Part shown: one piece after another, positions 7,680-16,589 of the stretch
Position numbering within the stretch: position 1 is the first letter of the stretch
Layout of the letters: each line of letters starts with the position of its first letter
Source: Bacillota bacterium
Lineage (GTDB): Bacteria; Bacillota; Clostridia; Christensenellales; CAG-138
Length of the DNA: 64,000 bases
Assembly: GCA_023390655.1 (NCBI GenBank)
Contig: JAEWCL010000017.1
Span: 1-64,000, forward strand
Reading direction: 5' to 3'
Notes under the pieces: generated by a model
The model's input: only the letters and a program-made list of their open reading frames with translations
Databases searched by the model: none
Told to the model about the DNA's origin: nothing
Program-made: the position numbers and the translations under genes

Positions 7680-9368
7680 ATGAAACGATCCACAAGAATT
7701 ATTTCCGCCATCATTGCCTTGCTCTTTTTGTTGGGCGTCATTTTCATGGTCATCATTTCGGTGTCCTACGCAATGCCCAAAAGTGAAAAGAGCGAAACCG
7801 TCTACATCACCACCGATGCGGACGGAACGCTAAAGTCCATGCTCTCAAGCGTGTATATTACCAATCCCGGAAAGCTTGATACCTTGCGCGATGAGACAAC
7901 GCTAACTGATATTGAAAACACGCTGGCCTCCGAACCGCCCAAGGCGGACAACGGAGGCTATGTATTTACGGCAAAAGGCGGGGATGTTGCCTATCAGGGC
8001 ACGGCAGCCGGTGAACCCCCGGTTGCGCTTTCCATTGCGTATACGCTTAATGGAAGGTCTGTTTCCGCTGCCAATCTTGCGGGGGCGAACGGCCGCATCG
8101 GGATTACGGTCCGTTTTCAGAACAACAGCCTTGCGACGGTGGACGTCAATGGAGAAAGCCTGCAGCTGTACACGCCTTTTACTGCCATTTCCATGCTGAC
8201 GCTTGAAGAAGACGCCATAAACATCATCTGTGAAAACGCCAAGGTTTCCAATGAAGCAGGAAGCACAACAATAGCAGCTGTTCTGTTTCCTGGGCTTGCT
8301 TATGATCTTGATACGGAGGCGACTGGAAGGCTTTCAGAAAGCTTTCATGTGGAGGCGGATGTTACGGATTTTGATTTTGAGGGAATTCGTGCGGTTGTAA
8401 TGACAGGTTTGGTGGACGCAGACGATCTTGACGATACCAAAGACTTTACGGAACTCATGGACGGCATTGACGATATGAGTACGGCAGGCGACGATCTGGA
8501 GGACGGCACAGGCAAACTGTACCGGGGCGCAAAAAAGCTCAGTGACGGCGTCTATGAATATTATAATGGCGTTGTGGCGCTCAACAAGGGCATGTGGAAG
8601 GCGCTCGATGGCAGCGGCGAGACAATTACGGGTATCAGCGGCATTGCTTCCGGAATTCATGAACTCAAAAAGGGAATTGGGGATCTTTCCGCTTCGCTGG
8701 ATCATATCAACACTCCGGGCGGCGGCATGGACACCGCAGCCCTTCAGGCGCAGCTTGGTGCATTGGAATTATCGCCCGAACAGATGGCGGGCGTTATCGC
8801 AATTGTACAGCAAACGGCGGCTACGGCTTCCTCACAGACGGCGGCCGCTATCGTTTCAGGCGTAAAGGGAGGACTGACACAACTTCAAAGTGGTGCGGCG
8901 GAGCTTGAAGCGGGCACAGCGGAGCTTGGCAGCGGTATGCGGCAGGTGCACAACGGCTTTATTGAGTTGGGCAAGGGCACTTCTTCACTTGCTTCGGAAG
9001 GCGGGAAACTTGTGAATGGAGCGGGCGATCTGGCCAACGGAATAAGGGAGCTTCGCAATGGCGTGAAGGAACTCAACGAAGAAGGCCTCAAGCGGCTTGC
9101 GGAAGAAACCGGCAGCATGCGTGTTGCGCTTGACCGGAAGGATGCAATGATTCGCCTTGGGGAGGCGTACCAAACTTTCTCCGGAAAGCCGGAAGGCATG
9201 CAGGGAACGGTACAATTTGTATTTGAAACGGAAGGTGTTTTTGAACCAAAACCGCTTGTTGAAACGCCATCTTCCCTGAAAGAACAGCTATCGGAAGGCG
9301 TACAGGTTGAGCGACAGGGGTTCTTTGCGGCGATCTGGGAGTGGATCAAGCAACTTTTCGGGGCGTAA
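7680..9368 (+). CDS. YhgE/Pip-like membrane-anchored protein with Gly-Leu heptad repeats
   Basis: This 562-aa protein has one N-terminal transmembrane anchor (about residues 8-30). Residues 30-270 form a globular extracytoplasmic region. Residues 270-480 are rich in short repeats of the LxxGxxxLxxG type (for example GTGKLYRGAKKLSDG, ELEAGTAELGSG, LANGIRELRNGVKEL). That repeat is the hallmark of YhgE/Pip phage-infection proteins and MmpL-associated proteins, and predicts a long amphipathic stalk. A Trp-rich amphipathic C-terminus (about 545-562) lacks the usual multi-helix ABC2-type membrane domain of full-length YhgE, so this is a shorter variant. It follows the FtsX-type permease, so it may be an extracellular scaffold of that system. 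Confidence 0.7.
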   Translation: MKRSTRIISAIIALLFLLGVIFMVIISVSYAMPKSEKSETVYITTDADGTLKSMLSSVYITNPGKLDTLRDETTLTDIENTLASEPPKADNGGYVFTAKGGDVAYQGTAAGEPPVALSIAYTLNGRSVSAANLAGANGRIGITVRFQNNSLATVDVNGESLQLYTPFTAISMLTLEEDAINIICENAKVSNEAGSTTIAAVLFPGLAYDLDTEATGRLSESFHVEADVTDFDFEGIRAVVMTGLVDADDLDDTKDFTELMDGIDDMSTAGDDLEDGTGKLYRGAKKLSDGVYEYYNGVVALNKGMWKALDGSGETITGISGIASGIHELKKGIGDLSASLDHINTPGGGMDTAALQAQLGALELSPEQMAGVIAIVQQTAATASSQTAAAIVSGVKGGLTQLQSGAAELEAGTAELGSGMRQVHNGFIELGKGTSSLASEGGKLVNGAGDLANGIRELRNGVKELNEEGLKRLAEETGSMRVALDRKDAMIRLGEAYQTFSGKPEGMQGTVQFVFETEGVFEPKPLVETPSSLKEQLSEGVQVERQGFFAAIWEWIKQLFGA

Positions 9369-9404
9369 CACAGAAGGATTTGCGCTATAGGACACATGCA
9401 TACG

Positions 9405-9458
9405 GCATCCGCCTCATATGCTCCATGTAAGGAGCAAAGGGGGCGGATGCTTTTGTTG
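9405..9458 (+). terminator. Branched hairpin overlapping the M23 gene start (terminator or RBS-sequestering structure)
   Basis: GCATCCGCC (9405-9413) pairs perfectly with GGCGGATGC (9442-9450), and an inner stem TGCTCC/GGAGCA pairs 9419-9424 with 9431-9436. TTTTGTTG follows. The outer right arm contains the likely ATG and the inner arm contains the GGAG motif. The structure could therefore end upstream transcription, mask translation of the M23 gene, or both. Confidence 0.5.
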
Positions 9459-10508
9459 ATGGGAAAGACAGAAACAAGAAAGCGGGTCTATCAATCCGTT
9501 GGCGCGTTGCTTACGTTATGCGTACTGTTGGGGGCTGTGCTGCTGCTGGTTCCGCCTGCTCCTGCCAAGACGGCCATTTCTTCTTCTTCCGGCGGAGAGG
9601 AAGAGGTGAAGGAGGATTATATCCGCTGGGTGGAGTTTCATGTACCGCTCGAAGTATTGGAGCAGGCATATCAATATGACGTCAAATCCCATCAAAAGGA
9701 TGAGAATATAAAACTGAACTGGATAGAGCTGCTTGCCTATACCGCGGCAAAGAACGGCGGCGTATTTAAGGCGGGAAAGCCCAGTAAAACCATGGATGAT
9801 CTTGTAGCGCGCCTGCGCGAGGGGAAAAAGCTTGCAGAAATCACCGACGGCATGCGCTACTATTCCTACTATATGGAGGCGTATACGGCGATCCTTGCGC
9901 AGTTTGTAGGAGAGCGCGAAGTTGTGCAGGAGGATGGGACGCGTAAAGCCGCCTATGGACTCAAAGTCTATTCGCCGATTGCAAAGGGGTATGGGTTCGG
10001 CCATTATGACGACTTTGGCAACCCGCGCACCTACGGGTACAAACGCCTGCACCTTGGCAACGATCTTTGCGGCTCCACCGGTACGCCAATTATCGCCGTG
10101 GAAGGCGGCGTGGTGGAAAAGCTGGGCTGGAACCAGTATGGCGGCTGGCGTATCGGCATCCGCAGCCATGATAAGCTCCGCTATTACTACTATGCGCATT
10201 TGCGAAAAGGCAGCCCATATGCAGCGGGGCTCGAGGAAGGCGATACGGTGAAAGCCGGGGATGTCATCGGCTATATGGGGATGACGGGTTACAGCACCAA
10301 GGAGGATGTCAACAACGTCAAGCTGCCGCATCTGCATTTCGGACTGCAGCTGATCTTTGACGACAGCCAGATTGACGGAACCAACCAGATTTGGATTGAC
10401 GTGTATCCGCTTGTAAAATTCCTTGAACGCAACCGCATGCCGGTACGGAAGCAGGAGGGAGGCGGATATCTGCGCGCGGACGGATTGGCGCAGGAGGTGG
10501 CGCAATGA
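9447..10508 (+). CDS. M23 family (LytM-type) metallopeptidase, membrane anchored
   Basis: The 353-aa protein has an N-terminal transmembrane anchor (about residues 17-37). A lysozyme-superfamily-like helical stretch (about 60-160) contains the WIELLAYTAAKNGG segment. The M23 peptidase domain (about 170-310) carries zinc ligands His202 and Asp206 in HLGND and His297 in HLHFG, plus the upstream catalytic-type His251. It should cut peptide cross-bridges in peptidoglycan. The start at 9447 follows AAAGGGGG closely; an ATG at 9459 is the alternative and would leave the start outside the hairpin. The next gene overlaps by 4 nt (ATGA), coupling the peptidase with a polysaccharide deacetylase, a classic wall-remodelling pair that may act in sporulation or growth. 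Confidence 0.85.
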   Translation: MLLLMGKTETRKRVYQSVGALLTLCVLLGAVLLLVPPAPAKTAISSSSGGEEEVKEDYIRWVEFHVPLEVLEQAYQYDVKSHQKDENIKLNWIELLAYTAAKNGGVFKAGKPSKTMDDLVARLREGKKLAEITDGMRYYSYYMEAYTAILAQFVGEREVVQEDGTRKAAYGLKVYSPIAKGYGFGHYDDFGNPRTYGYKRLHLGNDLCGSTGTPIIAVEGGVVEKLGWNQYGGWRIGIRSHDKLRYYYYAHLRKGSPYAAGLEEGDTVKAGDVIGYMGMTGYSTKEDVNNVKLPHLHFGLQLIFDDSQIDGTNQIWIDVYPLVKFLERNRMPVRKQEGGGYLRADGLAQEVAQ

Positions 10509-11386
10509 AGGGTGCGGCACGGCTTTTATGTAAACGTATATTGGAGCTGCTTACAATGGCCGTATTGGTCATATCCGGCGTGCTGCTGTTTGAGGACGGC
10601 GGCGTGGTGGAGGTGATGCGTGCGGACGCGCTTTCGGGCGTGCGGCTGCCGATTATTATGTATCATTCGGTGCTGCGTGATCCGCAGAGGGCGGGGGAAT
10701 ATGTGGTTTCCCCGGCGCTTCTGGAAAAAGACCTGCAGTATTTGAAAAAGAATGGGTATACGACGGTTCTTCCCGAAGAACTTGTATCCTATATAAATGG
10801 CGAAACGGAGCTGCCGGAAAACCCGGTCATGGTGACGTTTGATGATGGCTATTACAACAATCTGGTATATGTACTTCCTATCTTAAAACGCCTGGAGATG
10901 AAGGCGGTGGTTTCCGTGGTTGGCGCATATACGCAGCGGGCGGAGGAACTCATGGATCAAAACCCGGCCTATGCTTATTTGAACTGGGAAGATATCAAGG
11001 CGCTGGAAACGTCCGGATATGTAGACATCGCCAGCCACACCTACAACCTGCATGCAAACGGCAGCCGTGAAGGGGTGAAGCGTAAATCCTGGGAAACAAA
11101 GGAAGCGCACGCCGCACTCCTCACAAAAGATGTGGACGCGTTCCGTGTAGCCCTGCAGGAGCACTGCGGGATGGAGGTTACCACATTTACTTATCCCTTT
11201 GGGCACTGGGACCAGGAAAGTGAAGCGGTACTCCGCGCACAGGGGTTTACCGTAACGCTCACATGCAGAGAGCGCATTAATTATATAGAGCGCAACAACC
11301 CTGCGAGCCTGTTTCATTTGGGACGTTACAACCGTCCAAGCGGCATTTCTACTGAAAAATTTATGGAAAAAGCGTTAAAGGGCTGA
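10505..11386 (+). CDS. Polysaccharide deacetylase (NodB homology, carbohydrate esterase 4)
   Basis: The 293-aa protein has an N-terminal membrane anchor (about residues 12-30) and a NodB domain from about residue 50. Motif 1 is TFDDGYYNN with Asp113 and Asp114, motif 2 is SHTYNLH with metal ligands His178 and His183, and motif 3 is TYPFG. All the metal and base residues expected of CE4 enzymes are present. These enzymes remove acetyl groups from N-acetylglucosamine or N-acetylmuramic acid in the wall. The MYHSV start of the domain and the length resemble Clostridia deacetylases annotated as PdaA-like or YheN-like. The ATG overlaps the stop of the M23 peptidase, so the two are made together. 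Confidence 0.88.
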   Translation: MKGAARLLCKRILELLTMAVLVISGVLLFEDGGVVEVMRADALSGVRLPIIMYHSVLRDPQRAGEYVVSPALLEKDLQYLKKNGYTTVLPEELVSYINGETELPENPVMVTFDDGYYNNLVYVLPILKRLEMKAVVSVVGAYTQRAEELMDQNPAYAYLNWEDIKALETSGYVDIASHTYNLHANGSREGVKRKSWETKEAHAALLTKDVDAFRVALQEHCGMEVTTFTYPFGHWDQESEAVLRAQGFTVTLTCRERINYIERNNPASLFHLGRYNRPSGISTEKFMEKALKG

Positions 11387-11452
11387 GTGCTGTACAAAAG
11401 AGATATGATATACTGGTATAAATTTTAAATTTGATATGGCGGAGGAATTGTT

Positions 11453-12010
11453 ATGGGGGCGAATGCGCCATTGTTGACGCTCCGGCCGGTACAGGCAAAA
11501 GACCTATCCCTGTATTATGAATTGTATTCAGATCCGCTGGTCATGCGCTATACGCTCTTTGACGCCTCTAAAAATCTGGAGGCGTATTTGCCGTATTTTC
11601 TACAAACACTTGAAGACTGCAGTCGTCCGGACCGGCTGCTCTATGAATATGTGGCGGAGCTTTCGGGCGCAACCGCAATCGGCATGTGCAACATCAAGCT
11701 TTCGAAAACCGACCCGGGCGGCGCGGAAATCGGATATATGCTGCTCAGGCAATATTGGTACCGGGGGCATGCCACAGCTATGGCGCGGGAACTGATCGGG
11801 ATCGGGTTTTCAGAGCTTGGCGTCAGGAGGATTGCGGCTTGCTGCAATGCAAACAACATCGCTTCCGAACGCGTGATGCAGCATTGCGGCATGCATCAGG
11901 AGGCGTGTCTTAAGGCGGTTCGTTTTAAAAACGGCGAATGGCAGGACGAGCTACGGTATGTCATTACCTATGAGGAATGGAGCAGGAACGCGAATGAAAG
12001 CGATGACTGA
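11453..12010 (+). CDS. GNAT family N-acetyltransferase (RimJ/RimL-like)
   Basis: The 185-aa protein starts with LLTLRPVQAKDL, the typical first strand of RimJ/RimL acetyltransferases. It continues to the acetyl-CoA pyrophosphate-binding region around residues 100-120 (GYMLLRQYWYRGHATAM) and the ACCNANNIASERVMQHCG motif near 125-145. GGAGG lies before the ATG. It overlaps the membrane acyltransferase gene by 17 nt, so the two are probably cotranscribed. The family acetylates N-terminal or side-chain amines of proteins or small molecules; the acceptor here cannot be inferred. Confidence 0.88.
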   Translation: MGANAPLLTLRPVQAKDLSLYYELYSDPLVMRYTLFDASKNLEAYLPYFLQTLEDCSRPDRLLYEYVAELSGATAIGMCNIKLSKTDPGGAEIGYMLLRQYWYRGHATAMARELIGIGFSELGVRRIAACCNANNIASERVMQHCGMHQEACLKAVRFKNGEWQDELRYVITYEEWSRNANESDD

Positions 12011-13121
12011 AGCAGTGATTAATCCAAATCAGCAGCGCAATGCCGGCATTGACTGGCTGCGCATCGGGTGCATCCTGCTGCTGTTTCCATTTCACACGGC
12101 GCGCGTATTTGACGCATGGGAACCCAATTATATTAAGGATGCCGTGAATCCGTTTTCTACATGGTTCGTATTGCTGACTTCCTATTGGTTTATGCCGCTG
12201 ATGTTCGTCATTGCAGGAAGTTCCGCGTACTATGCGCTGGAAAAACGTACGCCCAGGCAGTTTTTCAAGGAGCGGGCGCTGCGCCTATTGGTGCCGCTAC
12301 TTGCGGGGATTGTCCTTGTGGTGCCGGTGCAGGGGTACCTTGCTCTTTTGCAGCAATATGGATATACCGGAAGTTATTTTGCGTTTTTACCGGGCTACTT
12401 CACAAATTTTTCCGATTTGACTGGTTACACGGGCGGCTTTACGCCTGGGCATCTATGGTTTTTACTATATCTGTTTGTGATCAGCACGGCCCTTCTGCCC
12501 GTTTTAAGGCGAATACGCCGGTCGGATAGGAAAAAGCCTGTACTGTTTGGAACCATGGCTTCGCTTTTCTGGGCGTTCATACCGCTGACCGTGGCAAGCG
12601 CGCTGCCTGCGGTAGGCGGGAAAAATCCGTTTTATTATGCGCTGCTCTTTTTGCTTGGCTATTGGCTTGCGCACAGAGACCTTTTTGATGTGCTCAAGGC
12701 ATACCGCGTCCGGCTTCTTTTTGCCGCTTTGGCTGCGGGCGGTTGCTTTGTTTTGGTGGGCATCCGGCTCAACTTTACATCCGGGTATCACTGGCAGTCC
12801 GGGCTAATCACCCTCATGATGAATCTTGCGGCGTGGCTTTTGATTCTTGCACTGCTCGGCATCGCGCAGGCGCATTGCAATCACTCCTCTAAAGTGTTGC
12901 ACTATTGCAGCAATGCTTCGTTCCCGGTTTATATTCTGCATCAGTCCGTGATGATGGCGGTTGCGTTCTATGCAGTAGGGTCAGCGCTTCCGGCGTGGAT
13001 GAAATTTCTTTTGATTATGCTGTTTTCCCTGCTGCTTTCTATTGCTGGATATGAACTGTTCCGGCGGATCAGTATAACAAGAATATTGCTTGGGATGAAG
13101 GAGCAAAGCGCCCGCCGGTAA
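11994..13121 (+). CDS. Membrane acyltransferase, acyltransferase 3 family
   Basis: The 375-aa multi-spanning protein has about ten hydrophobic segments. The family-typical N-terminus is IDWLRIGCILLLFPFHTARVF, in which the conserved His is part of the active-site region, and the C-terminus contains FPVYILHQSVMM. The family O-acylates exported polysaccharides, peptidoglycan or lipids (OafA, WecH, OatA without the SGNH domain). I set the start at 11994 because the homologous core begins soon after it and a GGAG-rich stretch precedes it; this start overlaps the GNAT gene. It faces a convergent gene across a bidirectional terminator. Confidence 0.85.
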   Translation: MKAMTEAVINPNQQRNAGIDWLRIGCILLLFPFHTARVFDAWEPNYIKDAVNPFSTWFVLLTSYWFMPLMFVIAGSSAYYALEKRTPRQFFKERALRLLVPLLAGIVLVVPVQGYLALLQQYGYTGSYFAFLPGYFTNFSDLTGYTGGFTPGHLWFLLYLFVISTALLPVLRRIRRSDRKKPVLFGTMASLFWAFIPLTVASALPAVGGKNPFYYALLFLLGYWLAHRDLFDVLKAYRVRLLFAALAAGGCFVLVGIRLNFTSGYHWQSGLITLMMNLAAWLLILALLGIAQAHCNHSSKVLHYCSNASFPVYILHQSVMMAVAFYAVGSALPAWMKFLLIMLFSLLLSIAGYELFRRISITRILLGMKEQSARR

Positions 13122-13136
13122 CCCGGCGAGCGCTTT
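13105..13136. terminator. Bidirectional terminator between convergent genes
   Basis: AAAGCGC, one mismatch and CGCCGG pair with CCGGCG, the mismatch partner and GCGCTTT around a short loop. The hairpin overlaps the acyltransferase stop codon and lies before the end of the minus-strand gene at 13153. Confidence 0.65.
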
Positions 13137-13152
13137 ATACGATTCAGGAGAC

Positions 13153-13530
13153 CTATTTGATTAAAGTAAATCCACCGATCACAGGAACGGGCTTTGCCTT
13201 TCCCTGCGCGGCGTTGATGATCCCTAAAATCAGCAGGACCAACAATCCGAGATAGAGCAGGGTAAACAGCAGGGATACGATTGCAAATACGCCAAACGCC
13301 AGCGCTGCAAACAGGATTGCCGACAAAATTGCCTGCACAATATAAAGTGCAACAAATGCAATGAGAAGGATCAGCCCCTGGTTGGCGTGGTAGCGCGCAA
13401 AACGGCTGTCTTTTGCCGCAAGCAATGGAAGAAAGAAGATAAAGTACGCCAAGATGGCCATCGCCTTATTCTGCTGGACATCCTCCGGTGAAAATTCATA
13501 TGCTTCTGCATGGATAAACGGCTGTTCCAT
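13153..13530 (-). CDS. DUF4870/Tic20-like small membrane protein
   Basis: This 125-aa protein has a polar N-terminus containing EDVQQNKAMAILAYFIFFLPLL, then a conserved basic segment around SRFARYHANQGLILL, and three to four transmembrane helices. The NQGL motif after an aromatic/His pair is characteristic of DUF4870 and Tic20-like bacterial membrane proteins. AAAGGGGG precedes the ATG. The molecular function of this family is unknown. It is monocistronic, with the divergent ABC exporter gene upstream. Confidence 0.75.
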   Translation of the reverse strand: MEQPFIHAEAYEFSPEDVQQNKAMAILAYFIFFLPLLAAKDSRFARYHANQGLILLIAFVALYIVQAILSAILFAALAFGVFAIVSLLFTLLYLGLLVLLILGIINAAQGKAKPVPVIGGFTLIK

Positions 13531-13696
13531 ATTCCGAACCCCCTTTGTTTTAAGCTTTATGGATGTACAAGCTTTTCTATTCCCTTTCGCTGTACATGCG
13601 GAGAAATTATTTTATATATACAGCAAAACAAGGCCAGTCAACCAAATAAATTCCGCCCGAAATCCGTCTGTTTGCCTTGCCCCAACAGCGCATCCA

Positions 13697-13725
13697 TTGA
13701 AAGCGGGCAGCGAACGGAGTATACT
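13697..13725 (+). promoter_or_regulatory. Sigma-A promoter of the ABC exporter gene
   Basis: TTGAAA (13697-13702), a 17-bp spacer and TATACT (13720-13725) form a near-consensus promoter 54 bp upstream of the ATG at 13779. Confidence 0.75.
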
Positions 13726-13778
13726 GTTACCTAATGTGCGTATGCGTATTGCGCATGCAGGCTGGTTTGGGAGGAGTA

Positions 13779-15467
13779 ATGAAACTTTTATTCAGGTTGA
13801 TGGGGGACGCAAAACGGTTCAAAGGACTGTATGCCGTCGCGATCCTATCTACATTGTTGCTGACAGTTTTGAATCTTACAGGACCGCGGCTGCTGTCTGA
13901 AATGACAAAAACGCTTACAGACGGGCTTTCTAAGGGCGCTGCCCTTGAAAAAATTGCGTATCTGACTGCGGCGCTCACGGGCGTGTATCTGCTGCGCGTG
14001 CTGTTCCGGTATGCGAGCAACTATTACGCGCACGTTGCGGCGTGGAGCCTGGTGGAAGGGGTGCGCGTCAAGCTGTATCAAAAGATACAGAGTTTTTCCA
14101 TGCGGTTTTTTCACGAGCGCCAGACGGGCGATCTGATGAGCCGCGTGATCAACGATACGGCGACATTTGAGCTTTTGTACGCGCACATCATCCCGGAAAT
14201 GGTGACAAATTGTATTACGCTTATCGGCGTACTTGTGATGCTGCTTTCCGTCAACGTGCAGCTTGCGCTCTTAACCTGCATTCCGTTGCCGCTGATTGCG
14301 GTTGCGGGCTACCTTTTTACAACAAAGATTCGTCCGCATTTCCGCGTTGCGCAGGGGAAGCTTGGCGCGCTCAACTCAAAGCTGCAGGATAATTTCTCCG
14401 GCATCCATGAGATACAGGCATTCGGCCAGGAAAAGAGCGAGGAGCGGAGCGTTGGGGCGCAAGCCAACGGCTATACAAGCGCCATCCTGTTCGCGTTGCG
14501 AAAAAGCGCGATCTTCCATCCGACGGTGGAGTTTTTTTCCGCCATCGGCACCATTATTGTCGCGGGCGTAGGCGGCGCGCTCGCCATCCGGGGCGAGATG
14601 GATGTGGCGGATATCGTGGCGTTCCTTTTGTATCTGGCGCTGTTCTACGCGCCCATTACCGGCTTTGCAAAGCTGCTGGAGGATACGCAGCAGGCGTACG
14701 CCGGCGCGGAGCGCGTTATGGCGGTAATGGATGCGCCTTCGGATATCGTGGATGAGCCGGATGCGGCAGATATCGGCACGGTAAAGGGGCAGATCGTTTT
14801 TGAAAACGTGGACTTCGGATATGAAAAGGATCAGCAGGTGCTGCGCAATGTCAGCTTTACCTGTGAACCGGGGGAAATGATTGCGCTCATCGGCCCCACA
14901 GGTGTTGGGAAAACGACGCTCACACAGCTGATCTCCCGTTTCTATGACCCCGTTGACGGCAAGGTCTGCATTGACGGCAAGGACATTAAGCATGTAACGC
15001 TCAACAGCCTAAGGAAAAACATTGCGCCGGTCATGCAGGACACCTTCCTGTTCAACGGTACGATCGCGGAAAATATCGGCTATGCGGCGGAAGACGCCAC
15101 AACGGAAGAGATCATAGCGGCGGCAAAGGCGGCGCATATCCATGAGGACATCATGGATATGCCGGACGGATACGAGACCCATGTTGGCGAGCGCGGCACG
15201 CGCCTGTCCGGCGGGCAAAAGCAGCGCGTGGCGATTGCGCGCGCGGTGCTCAGGCGCGCCCCCATCATTATTCTGGATGAAGCGACGGCGTCGGTGGATG
15301 TGGAAACGGAGCGGCAAATCCAGCGGGCTATCAACGAGCTTGCGGGCTCCTGTACCATTATCGCCATTGCCCACAGGCTGACGACCATCCGTAATGCCGA
15401 TAAAATCTTTGAGCTCAAGGAAGGCATGCTGACCCTGGTGGACAAATCCACCCTGAACTTTCAATGA
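13779..15467 (+). CDS. ABC exporter, fused transmembrane and ATP-binding domains (MsbA/BmrA type)
   Basis: The 562-aa half-transporter has a six-helix type IV exporter membrane domain (about residues 1-310) and an ATPase domain (about 330-560). The ATPase shows Walker A GPTGVGKTT, Q-loop VMQDTFLF, signature LSGGQKQRVAIARAV, Walker B IIILDEATASVD and the H-loop AHRLTT. It would act as a homodimer unless paired with a distant gene. The start at 13779 follows GGAGGAG; the longer frame upstream overlaps the promoter. Substrates of this family range from lipids and drugs to peptides. It stands alone, which favours a homodimeric drug or lipid exporter. Confidence 0.9.
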   Translation: MKLLFRLMGDAKRFKGLYAVAILSTLLLTVLNLTGPRLLSEMTKTLTDGLSKGAALEKIAYLTAALTGVYLLRVLFRYASNYYAHVAAWSLVEGVRVKLYQKIQSFSMRFFHERQTGDLMSRVINDTATFELLYAHIIPEMVTNCITLIGVLVMLLSVNVQLALLTCIPLPLIAVAGYLFTTKIRPHFRVAQGKLGALNSKLQDNFSGIHEIQAFGQEKSEERSVGAQANGYTSAILFALRKSAIFHPTVEFFSAIGTIIVAGVGGALAIRGEMDVADIVAFLLYLALFYAPITGFAKLLEDTQQAYAGAERVMAVMDAPSDIVDEPDAADIGTVKGQIVFENVDFGYEKDQQVLRNVSFTCEPGEMIALIGPTGVGKTTLTQLISRFYDPVDGKVCIDGKDIKHVTLNSLRKNIAPVMQDTFLFNGTIAENIGYAAEDATTEEIIAAAKAAHIHEDIMDMPDGYETHVGERGTRLSGGQKQRVAIARAVLRRAPIIILDEATASVDVETERQIQRAINELAGSCTIIAIAHRLTTIRNADKIFELKEGMLTLVDKSTLNFQ

Positions 15468-15476
15468 AAAGGCAAA

Positions 15477-15505
15477 GGCGGCGTGCATAAAGGATGCATG
15501 CCGCC
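15477..15505 (+). terminator. Hairpin after the ABC exporter gene
   Basis: A 12-bp stem (15477-15488 with 15494-15505, one G-T wobble) starts 10 nt after the stop. No T-run follows, so it may be a processing or stabilising hairpin rather than a true terminator. Confidence 0.5.
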
Positions 15506-15545
15506 ATATCAATAACTGACATTTCAAGAAGGGAAGGAAAGAGGT

Positions 15546-15830
15546 ATGGCGATTCGAAGTATAGGTATGGTTAGCGGTATTTTTCTCTGGTTGGTCGCCG
15601 TTGTGGGCGCTGCTATCGGTATGGGCTTTGCGGTGCAATCCCTTGCGAAAAAGAAAGGGTACCAGACGAGCTTCGCATGGGGATTTTTCTTTGGGGTGAT
15701 CGCTCTATTGTATTGGGGATTTGTGCCGGTACATCCGGACCTGCAATCCCACATCATTGCAGAAGGAATCAATCGCTCCCGCCTTGCGCCGCGCATGGAG
15801 CAGCCGCAGGAACCGTTTGTGGACCGGTAA
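15546..15830 (+). CDS. Small two-helix membrane protein of unknown function
   Basis: The 94-aa protein has two hydrophobic segments (about residues 8-32 and 42-60) separated by a basic loop with AKKKGYQTSFAWGFFFG, and a charged C-terminal tail. A good GGAAGGAAAGAGG ribosome binding site precedes the ATG. The central loop resembles short hydrophobic Firmicutes proteins often found near transporters, but I do not recognise a named family. It lies between an exporter and a convergent lipoprotein gene, and is ended by a bidirectional terminator. Coding is likely given the ribosome binding site and the hydrophobic pattern. Confidence 0.6.
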   Translation: MAIRSIGMVSGIFLWLVAVVGAAIGMGFAVQSLAKKKGYQTSFAWGFFFGVIALLYWGFVPVHPDLQSHIIAEGINRSRLAPRMEQPQEPFVDR

Positions 15831-15857
15831 AAGTGCAAATTATCTAAAAGCACATGA

Positions 15858-15894
15858 AAATGCTCCGTTCTTACAAAAAGAGCGGAGCATCTTT
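15858..15894. terminator. Bidirectional terminator
   Basis: A 13-bp stem with one wobble (15860-15872 with 15878-15890) has A-rich and T-rich flanks. It lies between the small membrane protein and the convergent lipoprotein gene. Confidence 0.75.
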
Positions 15895-15912
15895 ATAGGC
15901 AATGCGTAGATA

Positions 15913-16503
15913 TTAACCTACAGGTGCGGGGCTATTTTGGGCGTTTGCCTGAAACGCGGCATGTGCCAGATCCGTCGCAAGGTTTGTAAACGCTTCGGTA
16001 TCGACCTTATCTTCCGTGTACAGGGAGAACTGTACGGGGAGGTATTGCCATGTCGCCAAAGCGCCCGCATCCTGATTGGTGTTGATGTTGATGATCGCAT
16101 ACCAGTCCGCGCCATCCACGGCGATATCGCTGCGCTCGTCAAACTCGATATAAACGCCGGAAATATCCTCTTCCGTACCGGTATTGGCGGAGCGGTAGGT
16201 GTAAGTAACGCCGTCGAGCGTAAACGTGATTTCTGCAAGCTTGTCGCCGATGATGCGGTAGCTGACGTCTGTTGCACCCTCCGGCGCATTGATGTTTACG
16301 CCGAGCGCCTCAAAATCCGCAGCGCTTTCCACTTCCACAACCGGATTGGGGAGGGCGGTATCCGGCGTTTCAACAGGAGTGGTTGGCGTTTCTGCCGGAG
16401 CCTCTGTCGGCGCAACGGGAGGTGCGGCCTGCGGGGCGCATCCGCTCACGGCAAGTACCGCGCCAAGGGCAAGGGATGCTATGATAAAACCTGTTTTCTT
16501 CAT
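15913..16503 (-). CDS. Secreted lipoprotein with Pro/Thr linker
   Basis: The 196-aa precursor has a lipoprotein signal, lipobox AVSGC with Cys22, and a Pro/Ala/Thr/Glu-rich linker (about residues 23-55) as is usual for surface lipoproteins. A soluble domain of about 130 aa follows, with alternating beta-strands and ending in a helix. The start at 16503 is set by GGAGG 9 nt upstream and by the signal peptide. The DGVTYTYRSANTG and GVYIEF segments look like a small beta-sandwich domain; I do not recognise the family. It is a single-gene unit with no cofactor motif, so a ligand-binding role outside the cell is only a guess. Confidence 0.65.
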   Translation of the reverse strand: MKKTGFIIASLALGAVLAVSGCAPQAAPPVAPTEAPAETPTTPVETPDTALPNPVVEVESAADFEALGVNINAPEGATDVSYRIIGDKLAEITFTLDGVTYTYRSANTGTEEDISGVYIEFDERSDIAVDGADWYAIININTNQDAGALATWQYLPVQFSLYTEDKVDTEAFTNLATDLAHAAFQANAQNSPAPVG

Positions 16504-16589
16504 TTCTCTGTCCTCCATGGTGTTCTTGCTTATATAACGTCTGCAAAGCAGGGTGGGTTCCATCCTCCTATATTTACCAAGGCAAGCAG

